Part shown: positions 24,778 through 33,478 of the stretch, one piece after another | Layout: each line of letters opens with the position of its first letter | Numbering within the stretch: position 1 is the stretch's first letter | Origin: Vescimonas fastidiosa | Lineage (GTDB): Bacteria; Bacillota; Clostridia; Oscillospirales; Oscillospiraceae | Direction: 5' to 3' | Assembly (NCBI RefSeq): GCF_018326305.1 | Contig: NZ_AP023415.1 | Location: 1,178,001-1,242,000 of the forward strand | Length of the DNA: 64,000 bases | The notes under the pieces: generated by a model | Told to the model about the DNA's origin: nothing | The model's database searches: none | What the model saw: the letters and a program-made list of their open reading frames with translations, nothing else | Position numbers and translations under genes: made by a program

Positions 24778-24967
24778 TATTTTTGCGCTTCTTTCGGAAA
24801 TAGGCCCGGAGCAGCTTAAAATACTCAATGGCAGCCAGGAGGAGGAAAGTGCCGATAAAAAAGTATTCCATAAAAAACCAGTCATGAAAAGTATCAAGAA
24901 TGCGGGCGCATTGCAGGGCAGTGTAAATGCCCGCGGCGCAGAGGAGCAGTTTGTCGGCTAAACGCAT
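24761..24967 (-). CDS. Small membrane protein, unknown function
   Basis: 68 residues from the ATG at 24967 (AAAGGAG 9 bases upstream; an upstream in-frame codon at 24988 lacks a site). One or two membrane helices (KLLLCAAGIYTALQCA; FFIGTFLLLAAIEYF) and a basic tail FRKKRK. The final residues SETAA are encoded by a dispersed repeat. No family recognised. Confidence 0.5.
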   Translation of the reverse strand: MRLADKLLLCAAGIYTALQCARILDTFHDWFFMEYFFIGTFLLLAAIEYFKLLRAYFRKKRKNSETAA

Positions 24968-25088
24968 AAGGGTCTCCTTTCGACGCAAAAGCGCATGGTT
25001 TTTCTCCGTTTTGTTTGTTAATTATACAATATGCTTCGCTTTAATGCAATGAAAAATTGGAATTTTTGTTAAATCATTGGGTGAGCGC

Positions 25089-25523
25089 TTATTGGAAGCT
25101 GTTTTCGTAGATGTCCACAAAGCCGGTGACGAAACGCGCCTGCCGCAGTTCTTCTTCGGTGCCCTCCGTAAGCTGCCAGCCGTACATCCCATAGAGATTA
25201 TAGGTGTAAGGGGTAAGGGGCAACATATACAGTTCTTTTTGGACAGCCCAGATGCCCTCACCGTAATGGGTGCGCAGAGCCCGGAGGGCCCTGGCGGGGT
25301 TTTTGAAGACGGCCATGCCGTCCTCGTCCGCGCCGATGGCAAAGGCGTCATCAACGGCCAAAAACCGTGCCGTGTCCACCTGGCCCCGGCAATTGCCGCT
25401 GCCGACGATATATTCCTGGGTGGCGGGATTCTTCACAGGCCGCCATGTGGTGAAAATTGCAATGAGCAGCACGATAACAGCGGCCAGGGCGGCCCATTTC
25501 CAGTGTTTTTTCAGAGTTTTCAT
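25089..25523 (-). CDS. Membrane-anchored hypothetical protein
   Basis: 144 residues from the ATG at 25523 (GAAAGG at 9 bases). A basic start and one membrane helix (WAALAAVIVLLIAIFTTW) are followed by a ~110-residue extracytoplasmic domain with Tyr-rich LTPYTYNLYGMYGWQL. Alternative start at 25544. I recognise no family. It stands alone between A/T-rich promoter-like DNA and the large repeat cluster, with no partner gene to suggest a role. Confidence 0.6.
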   Translation of the reverse strand: MKTLKKHWKWAALAAVIVLLIAIFTTWRPVKNPATQEYIVGSGNCRGQVDTARFLAVDDAFAIGADEDGMAVFKNPARALRALRTHYGEGIWAVQKELYMLPLTPYTYNLYGMYGWQLTEGTEEELRQARFVTGFVDIYENSFQ

Positions 25524-25689
25524 GGCAGTACCTTCTTTCTTCATGGTGTGTTTGAGTGAACGGAGCGCAAGGGCGCTCTGTTTTTCGCTTTTAGGGGTTA
25601 TATTTGTATCATATCGTTCTTTTGATTACAATACAAGGGTAGGAAATTTACAATTTTGTTAAAAAGCATTTACAAGAATTCAGAAAAGG

Positions 25690-26286
25690 GGCGGGCGACC
25701 GCGAGGGTCGCCCCTACGGAGAAGCGGGAACGGGCGGGGTAGAACCCCGCCCCTACGGAGGGTTACAAGAGGTGCGGTGAGCGGGCCGATGTGGGGAGCG
25801 AATCGAGCGCCGCCGGTGGCGGATGAAGCGAGATGAGCGAGTGGCCGCGGTCAAAATTTTAAGCGGCAGCCGTAAGGCAGCGCAGAAATTTTGGGCACCG
25901 CAACAGGGTCATCGGCCCCTACGAAAGCGCAGCAAGAAGTTCGGTAAACAGGCCGCCGGGGACGCCGACCCCTACGGAGGGTTACAAGAGGTGCGGTGAG
26001 AGCGGTATCCCCCAGTCACGGCTTTGCCGTGACAGCCCCCTTTAGGCAAGGGGGCCGTGGGGACGGGGGACGCGGATTGCCACAGCCAGTGTGCGCACTG
26101 GCTTCGCAATGACAGGGTTTTTGCAAGGGGTGCGGTGGGGAATCGACGGGCGGGCAGAGGCGTCCGCCCCTACGGAGGGTTTACCGATAGGATTTCGTAG
26201 GGGGCGATGCCCACATCGCCCCGCGTCCGTTACAAGAGGTGCGGAAGAACGGGCGGGGTAGAACCCCGCCCCTACGGAGGGTACAA
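25690..26286. repeat. Large cluster of palindromic repeats (families A and B)
   Basis: At least six family B hairpins with different arms (GCGACC/GGTCGC, GGGGTA-GAACCCC, GCCGATG/CATCGGC, GGACGCC, GGCGATG/CATCGCC) joined by the shared linker CTACGGAGGGTTACAAGAGG, and one complete family A copy (26006-26116) with the arm AGCCAGTGTGCGCACTGGCT. No gene in 25524-26852. Confidence 0.9.
25795..25909. repeat. 115-bp nested element, copy 1
   Basis: Sits exactly between GCCGATGTGG and CATCGGCCCC of a family B hairpin. It contains a GCGAATCGAGCG / GCGAGATGAGCG near-repeat, a CCGCCGGTGGCGG hairpin, and GCGGT-AAAATTTT...AAATTTT-ACCGC pairing. Copies 2 and 3 at 43375-43489 and 44585-44699 have the same length. 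Confidence 0.85.
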
Positions 26287-26347
26287 GAGGTGCGGTGAGC
26301 GGGCCGCCGGGGATATGCAGGAGGGGCCTTCCTTTGGATTTTTGGGC

Positions 26348-26373
26348 AAAAAAATACCCGCTTCAAAAGCGGG
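26348..26373 (-). terminator. Orphan minus-strand terminator
   Basis: Minus-strand CCCGCTTTTGAAGCGGG followed by TATTTTTTT. No minus-strand gene lies upstream of it before 26852, so it either ends a small RNA or antisense transcript of the T-box region, or is a relic. Confidence 0.6.
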
Positions 26374-26495
26374 ATCAATCTTACCATACTACGGCGGCGG
26401 TGACAATGCAAGAAAAAATTTTGCCGGAGGGGAAATTTTGTCACATAATATGATCTTTTTTTAACAATGGGGCAAAATATTCGGCACATGGAACA

Positions 26496-26524
26496 TTGAC
26501 GGATGGGGCCCGGGGCGGTAGAAT
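26496..26524 (+). promoter_or_regulatory. Promoter of the T-box/asnB transcript
   Basis: TTGACG (26496-26501), 17-base spacer, TAGAAT (26519-26524). Predicted start near 26531, giving a ~320-base leader before asnB. Confidence 0.7.
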
Positions 26525-26559
26525 CGGAACATATTTTTCAGGCGGACGATCGCTTTGAA

Positions 26560-26843
26560 AACCATACTTCCAAATGCAGAGAACGAGACAAGTAGCGCAG
26601 CCACTCGGCCACAGCGAGGAGGGGACGGTGGGAGCCCTCCGCACAGAAGCGGCGCGAATAACACTCGGGAGCAGCGATCTGAACGGCTTCGGCTCAGTAG
26701 GAAAGACGCGGCGTGCGGCGTTAATGCACAGGGGCTTGCCTGAGCCCCGCAAAGCGGCTGAAAATTCAGCAAATTAGGTGGCACCACGGATGCGCAGCGA
26801 TTCGTCCTAAAATTTTTAGGAATCGCTGCCACTATTTCGGAGG
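26560..26843 (+). promoter_or_regulatory. T-box riboswitch, Asn-responsive, upstream of asnB
   Basis: The T-box sequence AGGTGGCACCACG is at 26776-26788, the varied bases TGGC pairing with a tRNA ending GCCA; bacterial tRNA-Asn has G at that position. The specifier loop GCGAATAACACTC (26654-26666) presents AAC (26660-26662), an Asn codon followed by A. Stem I features include GGACGGTGGGAGCC around 26622-26635. The terminator hairpin GCAGCGATTC..TCCTAAAA / TTTTAGGAATCGCTGC (26794-26829) includes the conserved CGTCCT strand that the antiterminator would use. Its T-run is poor (CACTATTT). Uncharged tRNA-Asn should switch on asparagine synthesis. Everything visible agrees. Confidence 0.85.
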
Positions 26844-26852
26844 TGTTTTTTT

Positions 26853-28436
26853 ATGTGCGCAATCATGGGCTTCACATCCCCCAGCCTGACGGCTCAGACC
26901 GTTCGTCCGTTCTTTGACAGGACCCTTTCCCGAGGGCCCGACCAGAGCCGCATCGAGCCTGCGGGCACCGGGCAGCTATGCTTTCACAGGCTGGCCATTA
27001 TGGGTCTGCAGGAGGAGGGCATGCAGCCGTTCCACCTGGGCGGCGACATGGTGGTATGCAACGGGGAGCTATACGGCTTCCGGCCGCTGAAGCGGGAGCT
27101 GGAGAAGCGGGGCTTTACCTTCCGCAGCGAGTCCGACTGCGAGCTGATTCTGCCGCTGTACCAGGAGTACGGGCTGGATATGTTCCGGCGGCTGGACGCA
27201 GAATTTGCCATGATCATCTACGACCACAAAACCGACAGCCTCATCGCCGCCCGGGACCCCATCGGCATCCGGCCCCTGTTCTACGGATATCTGGACGACG
27301 GGAGCATCATCTTTGCCAGCGAAGCTAAGAACCTGGTGGGCCTGTGCAAGGAGATCTGCCCCTTTCCTCCGGGGCACTACTACGCCTACGGACGCTTCGT
27401 GCGCTATGCTGACCTGACCACCGTGACCCAGTACAGCACCGACGACCTGGACACAGTGTGCAAAAACATCCGGGAAAAGCTCATTGCCGCCGTGGAGAAG
27501 CGGCTGGACGCCGACGCGCCCCTGGGCTTTCTCCTCTCCGGCGGCCTGGACTCCAGCCTGGTGTGCGCCATCTCCGCCAAGCTCCTGGGGAAGAAGATCC
27601 GCACCTTTGCCATCGGCATGGACTTAGACCCCATTGACCTGAAATACGCCCGGGAGGTGGCCGACTTCATCGGCGCGGAGCACACGGAGGTCATTATGTC
27701 CCGGCAGCTGGTGCTGGACACCCTGGAGGAGGTCATTTCCCTGCTGGGCACCTACGACATCACCACCATCCGGGCCAGCATGGGTATGTATCTGTGCTGC
27801 CGGGCCATCCACAGGCATACGAACCTGCGGGTGCTGATGACCGGGGAAATTTCCGACGAGCTGTTCGGATACAAGTACACCGACTTTGCCCCCTCCCCGG
27901 AGGCCTTCCAGCAGGAGGCCAAGAAGCGGGTGGATGAGCTGTATATGTACGATGTGCTCCGGGCGGACCGGTGCATCTCCTCCAACTCTCTGGAGGCCCG
28001 GGTACCCTTCGGCGACCTGGACTTTGTGAAATATGTGATGTCCATTGACCCGAAGCTGAAGATGAACTCCTACAACATGGGCAAATTCCTGCTGCGGCGG
28101 GCCTTTGAAAAGGATCACATCCTGCCCGACGACATCCTCTGGCGGCAGAAGGCGGCCTTCTCCGATGCGGTGGGGCACTCCATGGTGGACGACCTGAAGG
28201 CCTTCGCCGAGGACATGTACACGGATCGGGAGTTTGAGCGCAAGCGCAAAACCTATGACTTTGCCACTCCCTTTACCAAGGAATCCCTGCTGTATCGGGA
28301 GATATTTGAGAAGTACTACCCCGGTCAGGCCCGGATGGTCAAGGACTTTTGGATGCCCAACCGGGAATGGAAGGGCTGCGATGTGTCCGATCCGTCGGCT
28401 CGGGTGCTGTCCAACTACGGGGAGAGCGGAAAATAA
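26853..28436 (+). CDS. asnB: Asparagine synthase (glutamine-hydrolysing)
   Basis: 527 residues, usual AsnB length. Cys2 (MCAIMGF) is the Ntn glutaminase nucleophile once Met is removed; RLAIMGLQEEGMQPF, VCNGELYGF and the Asp-containing SDCELILPLYQEYG complete that domain (1-~200). The synthetase domain has the pyrophosphate loop LLSGGLDSSLV and TGEISDELFGYKY. It makes Asn from Asp, Gln and ATP, joining the two sites by an internal ammonia tunnel. RBS CGGAGG. Controlled by the Asn T-box upstream; pyrG follows after 30 bases without a terminator. Confidence 0.95.
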   Translation: MCAIMGFTSPSLTAQTVRPFFDRTLSRGPDQSRIEPAGTGQLCFHRLAIMGLQEEGMQPFHLGGDMVVCNGELYGFRPLKRELEKRGFTFRSESDCELILPLYQEYGLDMFRRLDAEFAMIIYDHKTDSLIAARDPIGIRPLFYGYLDDGSIIFASEAKNLVGLCKEICPFPPGHYYAYGRFVRYADLTTVTQYSTDDLDTVCKNIREKLIAAVEKRLDADAPLGFLLSGGLDSSLVCAISAKLLGKKIRTFAIGMDLDPIDLKYAREVADFIGAEHTEVIMSRQLVLDTLEEVISLLGTYDITTIRASMGMYLCCRAIHRHTNLRVLMTGEISDELFGYKYTDFAPSPEAFQQEAKKRVDELYMYDVLRADRCISSNSLEARVPFGDLDFVKYVMSIDPKLKMNSYNMGKFLLRRAFEKDHILPDDILWRQKAAFSDAVGHSMVDDLKAFAEDMYTDREFERKRKTYDFATPFTKESLLYREIFEKYYPGQARMVKDFWMPNREWKGCDVSDPSARVLSNYGESGK

Positions 28437-28466
28437 AGCATAAGGCGTTTGGGGAGGTATAGTGGA

Positions 28467-30056
28467 ATGAAGTACATTTTTGTCACCGGAGGCGTGGTTT
28501 CGGGCCTGGGCAAGGGCATATGCGCGGCGTCCCTGGGACGGCTGCTGAAGCAGTGCGGGCTGCGGGTGAAGAACCAGAAATTTGACCCGTATCTCAATGT
28601 GGATCCGGGGACCATGAGCCCCTATCAGCACGGGGAGGTCTTTGTCACCGACGACGGTGCGGAGACAGACCTGGATCTGGGGCACTACGAGCGGTTCGTG
28701 GACGAGGCCCTGGACGCCAACGCCTCCATTTCCTCGGGAAAAATCTACTGGAGCGTGCTGAACCGGGAGCGCCAGGGTGGCTACCTGGGCGGCACGGTGC
28801 AGATCATTCCCCATGTGACCGACGAGATCAAAAATCGGGTGTACGCCATGGATGACGGGAACACGGATGTGGTCATCACGGAGATCGGCGGCACCGTGGG
28901 CGACATTGAGAGCCAGCCGTTTCTGGAGGCCATTCGCCAGGTGGCCAAGGAAAAGGGCAAGGAAAATGTGCTGTATATCCATGTGCCGCTGGTGGTGTCC
29001 ATCCCCGGCAGCGGAGAGCTGAAGAGCAAGCCCACCCAGCACTCGGTGAAGGAGCTGCTGAGTCTGGGCATTCAGCCGGACATTCTGGTGTGCCGCACAG
29101 ACAGCCCCCTGACAGAGGACATTCGGCGAAAAATCGCCCTGTTTTGCAATGTGGAGGAGGACTGCGTCATCGCCAACACCACCGCCTCCACCCTATACCA
29201 AGTGCCGCTGCTGCTGGAAAAGGAGGGGCTGTGCGCGGTGGTATGCCGCAAGCTGGGACTGGGCAGCGGCGTGCCGGACATGACAGACTGGCAGGCTATG
29301 GTGGAAAAAATCTTAGGGGCACACCGAAGAGTGGAGATCGCTCTGGTGGGCAAATACACCGGGCTGCACGACGCCTACCTCAGTGTGGCGGAATCGCTGT
29401 TTCACGCAGGGACGGCCTGCGACGCCAAGGTGGACATCCGCTGGGTGGACTCGGAGACGCTGACGGAGGAGAATGCGGCCCAGATGCTGGCCGGCTGCGG
29501 GGGCGTGCTGGTGCCCGGGGGCTTTGGCGACCGGGGCATTGAGGGAATGATCGCCGCTGCCCGGTATGCCCGGGAGAATCGGGTGCCGTATTTGGGTATT
29601 TGCCTGGGGATGCAAATTGCCGTCATTGAATTTGCCCGGCATGTGGCCGGATGGGACGACGCGGACAGCACGGAATTCACCACCCGGACGGCCCACCCGG
29701 TCATTGACCTGATGCCCGAGCAGGTGGGCGTGACCGCCAAGGGCGGCACCATGCGCTTGGGACGCTATCCCTGTGTACTGGCAGAGGGGAGCCGGGCCCG
29801 GGCAGCCTACGGCACGGCGGAGGTCTTTGAGCGGCACCGCCATCGCTACGAGTTCAACAACCAGTTCCGCACGGAGCTGGAGGAGGCGGGGCTCAGGCTC
29901 TCGGGTCTGTCCCCGGACCGGCAGCTGGTGGAGATCGTGGAGGAGCCGGGACACCCGTGGTTTGTGGGGTGTCAATTCCACCCGGAGTTTCTCAGCAGGC
30001 CGGACAGGCCGCACCCGCTGTTTTGGGGGTTTGTGGCGGCGGCGCTGGAGAAGTAA
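28467..30056 (+). CDS. pyrG: CTP synthase
   Basis: 529 residues from the ATG at 28467 (GGGGAGG upstream). The N-terminal synthetase domain opens [17 protein letters not shown] with the ATP loop; [22 protein letters not shown] and [13 protein letters not shown] are standard. The class I glutaminase domain has nucleophile Cys in YLGICLGMQ and His-Glu in FHPEFLSRP. It aminates UTP to CTP with Gln ammonia. Lying 30 bases after asnB with no terminator between, it is probably on the T-box-controlled transcript, unless an internal promoter exists. Confidence 0.97.
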   Translation: MKYIFVTGGVVSGLGKGICAASLGRLLKQCGLRVKNQKFDPYLNVDPGTMSPYQHGEVFVTDDGAETDLDLGHYERFVDEALDANASISSGKIYWSVLNRERQGGYLGGTVQIIPHVTDEIKNRVYAMDDGNTDVVITEIGGTVGDIESQPFLEAIRQVAKEKGKENVLYIHVPLVVSIPGSGELKSKPTQHSVKELLSLGIQPDILVCRTDSPLTEDIRRKIALFCNVEEDCVIANTTASTLYQVPLLLEKEGLCAVVCRKLGLGSGVPDMTDWQAMVEKILGAHRRVEIALVGKYTGLHDAYLSVAESLFHAGTACDAKVDIRWVDSETLTEENAAQMLAGCGGVLVPGGFGDRGIEGMIAAARYARENRVPYLGICLGMQIAVIEFARHVAGWDDADSTEFTTRTAHPVIDLMPEQVGVTAKGGTMRLGRYPCVLAEGSRARAAYGTAEVFERHRHRYEFNNQFRTELEEAGLRLSGLSPDRQLVEIVEEPGHPWFVGCQFHPEFLSRPDRPHPLFWGFVAAALEK

Positions 30057-30078
30057 CGGCGTATTAGAATTATGGTAC

Positions 30079-30345
30079 GGCGGGGTGAGGGCCCCGCCGC
30101 TTTGTGCGGAAAGAGGTGCGGTACAAAACCGGCGGGCGGGGTAGAACCCCGCCCCTACGGAGGGTTACAAGTAGTGCGGAAGAGGAATCCCCCAGGCACG
30201 GCTTCGCCGTGTCTGCCCCCTTTAGGCAAGGGGGCCTGGGGACGGGGGATGCGGATTGCCACAACCAGTGACATCGGTCACTGGTTTCGCAATGACACAT
30301 TATTGGAAATACGGTACAAAACCGGCGGGCGGACAGAGTCGTCCG
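30079..30345. repeat. Repeat cluster after pyrG (families A and B)
   Basis: Family B hairpins at about 30079-30101, 30135-30162 and 30323-30350 (arms GGCGGGG, GGGGTAGAACCCC, GGACAGAGTCGTCC) and a complete family A copy (30187-30297) with the arm AACCAGTGACATCGGTCACT. Confidence 0.88.
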
Positions 30346-30370
30346 CCCCTACATTTTTGTTATAAATTGC

Positions 30371-30416
30371 AAAAAGCAAGGCTCTCCGGAGGTGGAGGGC
30401 CTTGCCTTTCTTTTTT
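30371..30416. terminator. Bidirectional terminator between pyrG and the M18 aminopeptidase gene
   Basis: AGCAAGGCTCTCC / GGAGGGCCTTGC stem with an A-run on one side and CTTTCTTTTTT on the other, serving both convergent transcripts. Confidence 0.85.
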
Positions 30417-30423
30417 ATTCCGT

Positions 30424-31818
30424 TTATTCCGCCTCGTAGATGGCCTTGCATGCTTTATAGGTCATATAGCAGTCCAGCTTGGCCACGGTCTCGAAGGGAG
30501 CGTGCATGCTCAGCACCGGCACGCCTGCGTCCAGGGTGGCAATGTTGCGGTTGGCCATATACATGGCCACGGTGCCGCCGCCGCCGGCATCCACCTTGCC
30601 CAGCTCCGAAATGTGCCAGAGGACATCCGCCTCGTCCAGCACCCGGCGGACATAGGCCACCGTCTCCGCCGAAGCATCGGAGGCGCCGGACTTGCCCCGG
30701 GCGCCGGTATACTTGCACAAGCCCACGCCGTGGTTGACGAAGGCTGCATTGCGCTTTTCAAAGACCTCGGGGAAGTTGGGGTCGTAAGCCGCCGTCACAT
30801 CGCAGGAGAGACAGAAGGAGTTTTCAAAGCAGGCCCGCAGGGGGACACCCTGCCCGTCGCACAGGTCGTGAAGGAAGGTGTCAAAGGCGGCGGACTGCAT
30901 ACCCGTGACGCCCATGGAGCCGATCTCCTCCTTGTCGGCCAGCATACACACGGCGGTCTTTTCCGGCTCTGCCAGCTCCAAAATCCCTTGCAGGGCCGCA
31001 AAGCCGCAGACACGGTCATCGTGGCCGTAGGCTCCGATGAGGCTGGCGTCCAGGCCGATGTCCGTGGGGGCGGCGGCAGGGACGGCCTCCAGCTCGGCGG
31101 AGGTGAAATCGTCCTCGGTGATGCCGTACTTCTCATAGAGCTTTTCCAAAATCTGCATCTTCACCCGGTCCTTCTCGTCCTCCTCGCCGGAGGGGCAGGA
31201 GCCCAGAAGAATATTCAGGCTCTCGCCGGGGACGGCCTCGTTGAGAGGCTTTTTCCCCTGCTCACCGCCCAGATGGGGCAGCAGGTCCGTGATGACAAAC
31301 TTAGGCTCCTTGTCCTCGCCCAGCTTCACCTCCACCACGGTGCCGTCCTTCTTGGCCACCACGCCGTGAAGCTCCAGGGGGATGGTGACCCACTGGTACT
31401 TGCGGATGCCGCCGTAGTAATGGGTCTTGAAAAAGGCCAGCTCACTGTCCTCATACAGGGGGTTGGGCTTCAGGTCCAGGCGGGGGGAGTCGATATGGGC
31501 GGCCACGATCTGGGCGCCCTTTTCCAGGCTCTGCTTGCCTATGACAGCCAGCATGACGCTCTTGCCCCGGTTTACGCGATAGATACGGTCGCCAGGCTTT
31601 AGCTCCATGCCCCGCTCATAGGGCTTGAAGCCCGCCTTTTCCGCCAGCTCCACGGCCACCCGGGCGCACTCGCGCTCGGTTTTGCCCTGGTGCAAAAAGG
31701 TTTTATAGAGGCTGCAATAGCGCTCCATGGCCGGAATCTCCTGGGCGGGCACGCGGTCGTAGCCGTTCTTCCTCTGGCTCAGCAGCTTTTCCCGCTGGGT
31801 CTTTCTCTCGTCATTCAT
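30424..31818 (-). CDS. M18-family aminopeptidase (aspartyl aminopeptidase type)
   Basis: 464 residues. Metal-binding motifs of M18 enzymes: AAHIDSPRLDLKPNPL, GAYGHDDRVCGFA, DKEEIGSMG, and a late His in VLSMHAPFE. These cytosolic dodecamers with two zinc ions release N-terminal acidic or other residues from peptides. Last gene of the long minus-strand series; its ATG overlaps the end of the Sua5/CoaE fusion gene by eight bases, with no own promoter visible. Confidence 0.9.
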   Translation of the reverse strand: MNDERKTQREKLLSQRKNGYDRVPAQEIPAMERYCSLYKTFLHQGKTERECARVAVELAEKAGFKPYERGMELKPGDRIYRVNRGKSVMLAVIGKQSLEKGAQIVAAHIDSPRLDLKPNPLYEDSELAFFKTHYYGGIRKYQWVTIPLELHGVVAKKDGTVVEVKLGEDKEPKFVITDLLPHLGGEQGKKPLNEAVPGESLNILLGSCPSGEEDEKDRVKMQILEKLYEKYGITEDDFTSAELEAVPAAAPTDIGLDASLIGAYGHDDRVCGFAALQGILELAEPEKTAVCMLADKEEIGSMGVTGMQSAAFDTFLHDLCDGQGVPLRACFENSFCLSCDVTAAYDPNFPEVFEKRNAAFVNHGVGLCKYTGARGKSGASDASAETVAYVRRVLDEADVLWHISELGKVDAGGGGTVAMYMANRNIATLDAGVPVLSMHAPFETVAKLDCYMTYKACKAIYEAE

Positions 31819-33439
31819 AGGTAAATACCTCCCGGATCAGATTTTTGAAAAATTTCTCGGCCACCGCCTCAAATTCTGCCGGGGATTCCTGGCAGTTTTC
31901 CAAAATATGGCTGCAGTGGGCGGTGTAATATTCGTCTGCGGGCTGGGCGGCCATGCGCAGGCGGGCATAGTCCTCGGTGATGCCGTCCCGGGCCATGATG
32001 CGAAGGACCCGGTCCTCCCGGGGGGCGGTGATGCCTACGGTAGCCCGGCACAGGGCGGCCAGGCCGCTTTCAAAGAGGTTAATGGCGTCCAGGCCCACAA
32101 TGAGACTGCCCTGCATCTCCCGGCGGATCACCGGGAGGAGGTGGAAATAGACGATCTCATTGAGCCTGTCCAAGGCGGCAGAGTCGGAAAAGACCTGGCT
32201 GCCCAGCTTTTGCCGGTCCAGCTCGTCTCCGGCGAACACATCCCCGAAGGCGCCGGTGATAGCCCTGCGGAGGGCGGGGTTCTGGCGCAGCTCCCGGTGA
32301 TAGACCGCGTCACAGTCAATGACCTTGCCCCCCAGGCGCTCTAAGGCGCGAAGGGCGCTGGTCTTGCCGCTGCCGGTGCCGCCGGTGATGCCGATGACGG
32401 CCTGGGGCAAACGGTCGGCATCCACGATGTGAAAGCCCGCCGCCTTTTTCAGCCGATTGCCCACAGCCAGGCCCAGGCCTGCATCCCCGGGGCACTGGGT
32501 ATAGATGGCGGTGACCGGCGTGCTGTCAAACCGCCGGAGAGCGTCAAAGACCCGGTGGGCCTGCTGGGCGGAGTCTCCGGATGCACCCAAGGACTGCACC
32601 TGAAAGCCGGAAAACAGGTCCCGATACTCCTCGAAACAGATGACCCCCTCCCCTGCCTGCAGGACGGAGCGGATATAGGCGGCACTGCGGCCAGCCTCGC
32701 CGGTAACGGCGGTCACCGGGGCGTGGGGGGCATAGTGGCGATACTTCATGCCCGGAGCCCGGGGCGGCTCGCTGCCCGTGACCTTCTGCGTAACGGCCTT
32801 ATCCACGGCCACCTCGCCCAGAATACGGCGCAGCTCCTCCAAGGGCAGACCGCCAGGACGCAGGAGCCGGGGCGGGGTAACGGTGAGGTCGATAATGGTG
32901 GACTCCACCCCCACCCGGCAGGGCCCGCCGTCCACGATGCCGTCAATTTTCCCGTCCATATCCTCCAGCATATCGGCGGCGCTGGTGGGGCTGGGGCGGC
33001 CTGAGGTGTTGCCGCTGGGGGCGGCCACAGGAACCCCCGCTTCCTGGATGATGGCCCGGGTGACGGGGTGATCGGGGCAGCGAACGCCCACGGTGTCCAG
33101 GCCCCCGGTGGTGCGCAGGGGGACGATGGGCTTTCTGGGCAGGATCATGGTCAGGGGGCCGGGCCAAAAGGCCTCCGCCAGGCGGTAAGCCGTGTCCGGC
33201 ACCTGGGCGCAGTAGCGCTCCAGCCAGGTGACATCCGGCACATGGATAATAAGGGGATTATCCTGGGGGCGGCCCTTGGCCTGGAAAATATGCAGCACCG
33301 CGTCCTCGTTCAAAGCACTGGCGCCCAGGCCGTAGACCGTTTCCGTGGGGATGCCCAAAAGGCCTCCGGAGCGCAGGATCTGTGCCGCTTCCCTTATTTC
33401 ATTTTCCCCGTTTTCGGGGTGAAATACCCTTGTTTTCAA
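31811..33439 (-). CDS. Fusion: L-threonylcarbamoyladenylate synthase (Sua5/TsaC) with dephospho-CoA kinase (CoaE)
   Basis: 542 residues in one uninterrupted frame. Residues 1-~205 are the YrdC/Sua5 catalytic domain (IPTETVYGLGASA, KGRPQDNPLIIHV, APSGNTSGRPSPTSA), ~210-340 the Sua5 C-terminal domain (MKYRHYAPHAPV). From ~347 comes a P-loop kinase, GITGGTGSGKTSAL at about 349-362, with VIDCDAVYHREL and a lid region, matching CoaE in order and length (~195 residues). The first half makes threonylcarbamoyl-AMP for tRNA t6A; the second makes CoA from dephospho-CoA. The CoaE P-loop ends KTS instead of the usual KST. TsaE and TsaB are encoded at 41957-43095. Confidence 0.88.
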   Translation of the reverse strand: MKTRVFHPENGENEIREAAQILRSGGLLGIPTETVYGLGASALNEDAVLHIFQAKGRPQDNPLIIHVPDVTWLERYCAQVPDTAYRLAEAFWPGPLTMILPRKPIVPLRTTGGLDTVGVRCPDHPVTRAIIQEAGVPVAAPSGNTSGRPSPTSAADMLEDMDGKIDGIVDGGPCRVGVESTIIDLTVTPPRLLRPGGLPLEELRRILGEVAVDKAVTQKVTGSEPPRAPGMKYRHYAPHAPVTAVTGEAGRSAAYIRSVLQAGEGVICFEEYRDLFSGFQVQSLGASGDSAQQAHRVFDALRRFDSTPVTAIYTQCPGDAGLGLAVGNRLKKAAGFHIVDADRLPQAVIGITGGTGSGKTSALRALERLGGKVIDCDAVYHRELRQNPALRRAITGAFGDVFAGDELDRQKLGSQVFSDSAALDRLNEIVYFHLLPVIRREMQGSLIVGLDAINLFESGLAALCRATVGITAPREDRVLRIMARDGITEDYARLRMAAQPADEYYTAHCSHILENCQESPAEFEAVAEKFFKNLIREVFTYE

Positions 33440-33478
33440 ATTGAATTCCTCTTTTTAGAAAAAGGTTTTTCCCGTTTT

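Noticed and set aside
25690-26286. CRISPR array
   Set aside because: Repeats are irregularly spaced, of mixed families and orientation, and there are no uniform spacers or cas genes.
27624-29042. Minus-strand frame across asnB and pyrG
   Set aside because: Spans two well-supported genes and reads as their reverse complement; no start site.
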